Assembly: GCA_017460805.1 (NCBI GenBank)
Contig: JAFUAF010000019.1
Coordinates: 1-35,979 of the forward strand
Length of the DNA stretch: 35,979 nt
Source of the DNA: Bacillota bacterium
Lineage (GTDB): Bacteria; Bacillota; Clostridia; Lachnospirales; CAG-274
Direction: 5' to 3'
Made by a program: the position numbers and the translations under genes. Position 1 is the stretch's first letter; every line of letters starts with the position of its first letter. This document shows positions 34,255 through 35,979 of this stretch, one piece after another. A model generated the notes under the pieces. It saw only the letters and a program-made list of their open reading frames with translations. It did not search any database and was not told the origin of the DNA.

Positions 34255-35511
34255 TCAATGATGCGCTATTTTGTTTACATAGCGGTTTTTATACTTGGAA
34301 TAGATTATCTTTTGTGTGCTGTAAAGGCCATAATAGCCCGAAAGCATATAACTTACGGCGATAGCAAGCAGATAGTATTCAATACCCTCCATGCCGAAAA
34401 GTTCAAGGCTGATGATAAGCGAAGCGATAGGACAGTTTGTAACGCCGCAGAATACGCTTACCATGCCGACAGCTGCACAGAGTGAGGGCGAAATGCCGAG
34501 GTATCTGCCGATAAAGCAGCCAAGTGTAGAGCCGATATAGAACGAGGGCATTATCTCGCCGCCCTTAAAGCCGCAGCCAAGCGTTATAGCAGTAAAAATT
34601 ATTTTCATCAGAAAAGCCCAGGGTACGACTTCGCCGCGGAAAGCGCGCTCCATAACGGGAATGCCGACACCGTTGTAGTCTGTGGTTCGCATTAAAAGTG
34701 TAAGTCCGACGATTATAAGACCGCCGACAAATACTCTTAAATACTGATTTTTGAAGAATTTTTTGAATAAATGCTCGGACTGCTTAAGTGCCATTACAAA
34801 CAGTATGCTGACAAGGCTTGCGGCTATTGCCACCACAAGCGAGCGGACACCCGTGCCGAATTTAAAGTTGGTTATATACAGTACATGGAACTGTTCGCTG
34901 CGGCAGTCAAGAGCCTCGGCGACCGTGTTTGCGGTAAGCGAGGCAATGGCGCAGGGCACAAGTGCGGAGTAGTACATTATGCCTACGCTGACAACTTCTA
35001 TGGCGAAGATAGCAGCGGCGATAGGTGTGCCGAAAACCGCCGAGAATGCGGCGCTTACACAGCACATAGTCAAAACTCGCCTGTCGAATTCGTCAAGCTT
35101 TATTATGCCGCCGAGGTAGTAACCGATGCCGCCGCCTATCTGTACCGCCGCACCCTCACGACCCGAAGAACCGCCGAAAAGGTTGGTTATAACGGTCGAG
35201 ATAAAGATAAGCGGGGTTATCTTCAGCGGTACATTCTCGTCCGAGTGGATAGAGCTTAAAATAAGGTTGGTGTTCAGCCCGTCGTCTTTTGCCATGCGGT
35301 ATAAAAACACTATCACCAGACCCGAAAGGGGCAGACAGAAAATTATCTGCGGGTGTTCCGTGCGGAATTCATTTGCTATAGACAGGCAATGATAGAATGC
35401 AGAGCCGACAAGTCCCAATATAAGTCCTGCGGCTGTTGATATCACAAGCCATTTTAAAAATGTAGTCCCGTTTATAGCCATACGGGAAAGATAAGGTTTT
35501 ATTTTTTCCAT
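34255..35511 (-). CDS. CLC-family transporter, probably a fluoride/proton antiporter (CLC-F type)
   Basis: A 418-residue CLC protein with about ten membrane helices. The gating motif is GGSSGREGAAVQIGG, and the later motif is CGFKGGEIMPSFYIGSTLG. Both fit the CLC-F (EriC-F) subgroup, which exports fluoride, better than the chloride type (GRxGPxVQ and GGxFxP). The N-terminal GSGIP chloride motif is also absent: the region reads GLNTNLILSSIHSDENVPL. Fluoride specificity is therefore inferred from signatures recalled for the subgroup. AGGAG lies eight bases before the ATG at 35511; a GTG three codons upstream overlaps it. The leader is only about 20 bases, so no fluoride riboswitch controls it here. 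Confidence 0.85.
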   Translation of the reverse strand: MEKIKPYLSRMAINGTTFLKWLVISTAAGLILGLVGSAFYHCLSIANEFRTEHPQIIFCLPLSGLVIVFLYRMAKDDGLNTNLILSSIHSDENVPLKITPLIFISTVITNLFGGSSGREGAAVQIGGGIGYYLGGIIKLDEFDRRVLTMCCVSAAFSAVFGTPIAAAIFAIEVVSVGIMYYSALVPCAIASLTANTVAEALDCRSEQFHVLYITNFKFGTGVRSLVVAIAASLVSILFVMALKQSEHLFKKFFKNQYLRVFVGGLIIVGLTLLMRTTDYNGVGIPVMERAFRGEVVPWAFLMKIIFTAITLGCGFKGGEIMPSFYIGSTLGCFIGRYLGISPSLCAAVGMVSVFCGVTNCPIASLIISLELFGMEGIEYYLLAIAVSYMLSGYYGLYSTQKIIYSKYKNRYVNKIAHH

Positions 35512-35537
35512 GAAATACACTCCTATTCAATACTTGA

Positions 35538-35566
35538 ATTTTACATATTTTTTGGGGAATTGTCAA
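35538..35566 (-). promoter_or_regulatory. Promoter of the CLC-BFD operon
   Basis: On the minus strand TTGACA (35566-35561), a 17-base spacer and TAAAAT (35543-35538), placing the start near 35531, about 20 bases before the ATG. Confidence 0.75.
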
Positions 35567-35613
35567 GGGGGAATTATTTAAGTGATAAATTGGAATTTAG
35601 ATATATGATATTC

Positions 35614-35659
35614 ACCGCCTTTTGCATAAGTTGTCAAAGCCTGTCAAAAGGCGGTTTTC
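35614..35659 (+). terminator. Terminator-like hairpin without an obvious gene
   Basis: A perfect 11-base-pair stem, accgccttttg/caaaaggcggt (35614-35624 with 35645-35655), with a 20-base loop and TTTTC on the plus strand. No plus-strand gene precedes it. It could instead be a regulatory repeat upstream of the CLC promoter. Apart from this, the promoter and the recombinase remnant, I see nothing in 35512-35979. Confidence 0.4.
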
Positions 35660-35740
35660 ATTAAGATTTGCTAAACTGATTTTTGTGATAATCTTTCATA
35701 AATTACCGTAAATACGGAATAAATTCGTGTCAATTTTGTG

Positions 35741-35872
35741 TCAGCTTATCTGACTTAACTGAACAAATTTTTCTTCGATACGGCTAAGTTCTGTGTGTTT
35801 CTTTACAGCACTTACTTCGGCGTACACATTCAGCGAGATAAATGTTTCATATCGGCACACCACAGAAGCAGC
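35741..35872 (-). pseudogene. Possible C-terminal remnant of a tyrosine recombinase
   Basis: An open stretch of 43 codons without an ATG, bounded upstream by TAG (35873-35875) and ending in TGA (35741-35743). It reads ETFISLNVYAEVSAVKKHTEL and then SRIEEKFVQLSQIS. The TLNVYAEV-like core followed by a charged helix resembles the end of phage-type integrases, where the Tyr of xxYAE is the catalytic residue. No start, no rest of the domain and no attachment repeat is visible, so this is a relic at best. The match is short and could be chance. Confidence 0.35.
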
Positions 35873-35979
35873 CTAATATCGACATTTTTACAATATCAGT
35901 TTATAATGGAATTATATCATACAATCAAATATGTTACAAGAGAAATTGCACTTGTGAGAACTATATTTTTTATAGTGAT

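Noticed and set aside
35512..35700. Fluoride riboswitch upstream of the CLC gene
   Set aside because: No GGCGAUGG...UUCGCC-type core is present, and the likely transcription start is only about 20 bases before the start codon.

Overview
The window looks like chromosomal DNA of an endospore-forming, anaerobic Firmicute of the class Clostridia. The reasons are a gerA-type germinant receptor operon, strong Gram-positive Shine-Dalgarno sites, AT-rich intergenic DNA with near-consensus sigma-A promoters, two 4Fe-4S redox proteins, and a DUF6020-type membrane protein. No genus can be named from the sequence alone.

Layout. Bases 1-235 are the 3' end of a 23S rRNA gene, followed by a terminator but no visible 5S gene. 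From 519 to 12774 lies an accessory-looking block. It holds three paralogous polytopic membrane proteins with a shared central domain and HEAT-like C-termini (519-2570, 5787-7799, 9211-11328), a single-anchor secreted protein between copies 2 and 3, a degenerate M50-like membrane protein and a DUF3592-like protein. Copies 1 and 2 carry recognisably related promoters and leaders. Between them, on the opposite strand, sits an unrelated trpD-larB-aldo/keto reductase operon. An AraC-type regulator (13024-13998) then converges on a reduced gerA operon (17104 down to 14003). That operon has a short GerC and a tiny translationally coupled fourth gene.

At 17172-17470 a small standalone transcript encodes a double-glycine-leader peptide. 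A SulP transporter follows. Next to it (19184-19498) is a compact locus with every visible hallmark of a type I toxin-antitoxin system: a 26-residue hydrophobic holin-like toxin with a sequestered ribosome site, and a convergent small RNA sharing a bidirectional terminator. A minus-strand operon then encodes a flavin reductase, a YgiQ-type radical SAM protein, a PIN/NYN-like protein and a gene broken by an in-frame stop. Two tandem membrane-anchored HtrA proteases and a TerB-like protein come next.

The right part holds a copper P-type ATPase fused in frame to a CopZ-like chaperone that has its own internal ribosome site, a DUF6020 protein, a complete polar amino-acid ABC importer (binding protein, permease, ATPase), and a BFD-like ferredoxin gene downstream of a CLC protein with fluoride-transporter (CLC-F) signatures. 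The last 470 bases carry no intact gene, but do contain what looks like the C-terminal remnant of a tyrosine recombinase.

The best candidates for undescribed biology are the triplicated membrane-HEAT cluster, the type I toxin-antitoxin locus, the orphan double-glycine peptide and the copA-copZ fusion with internal start.
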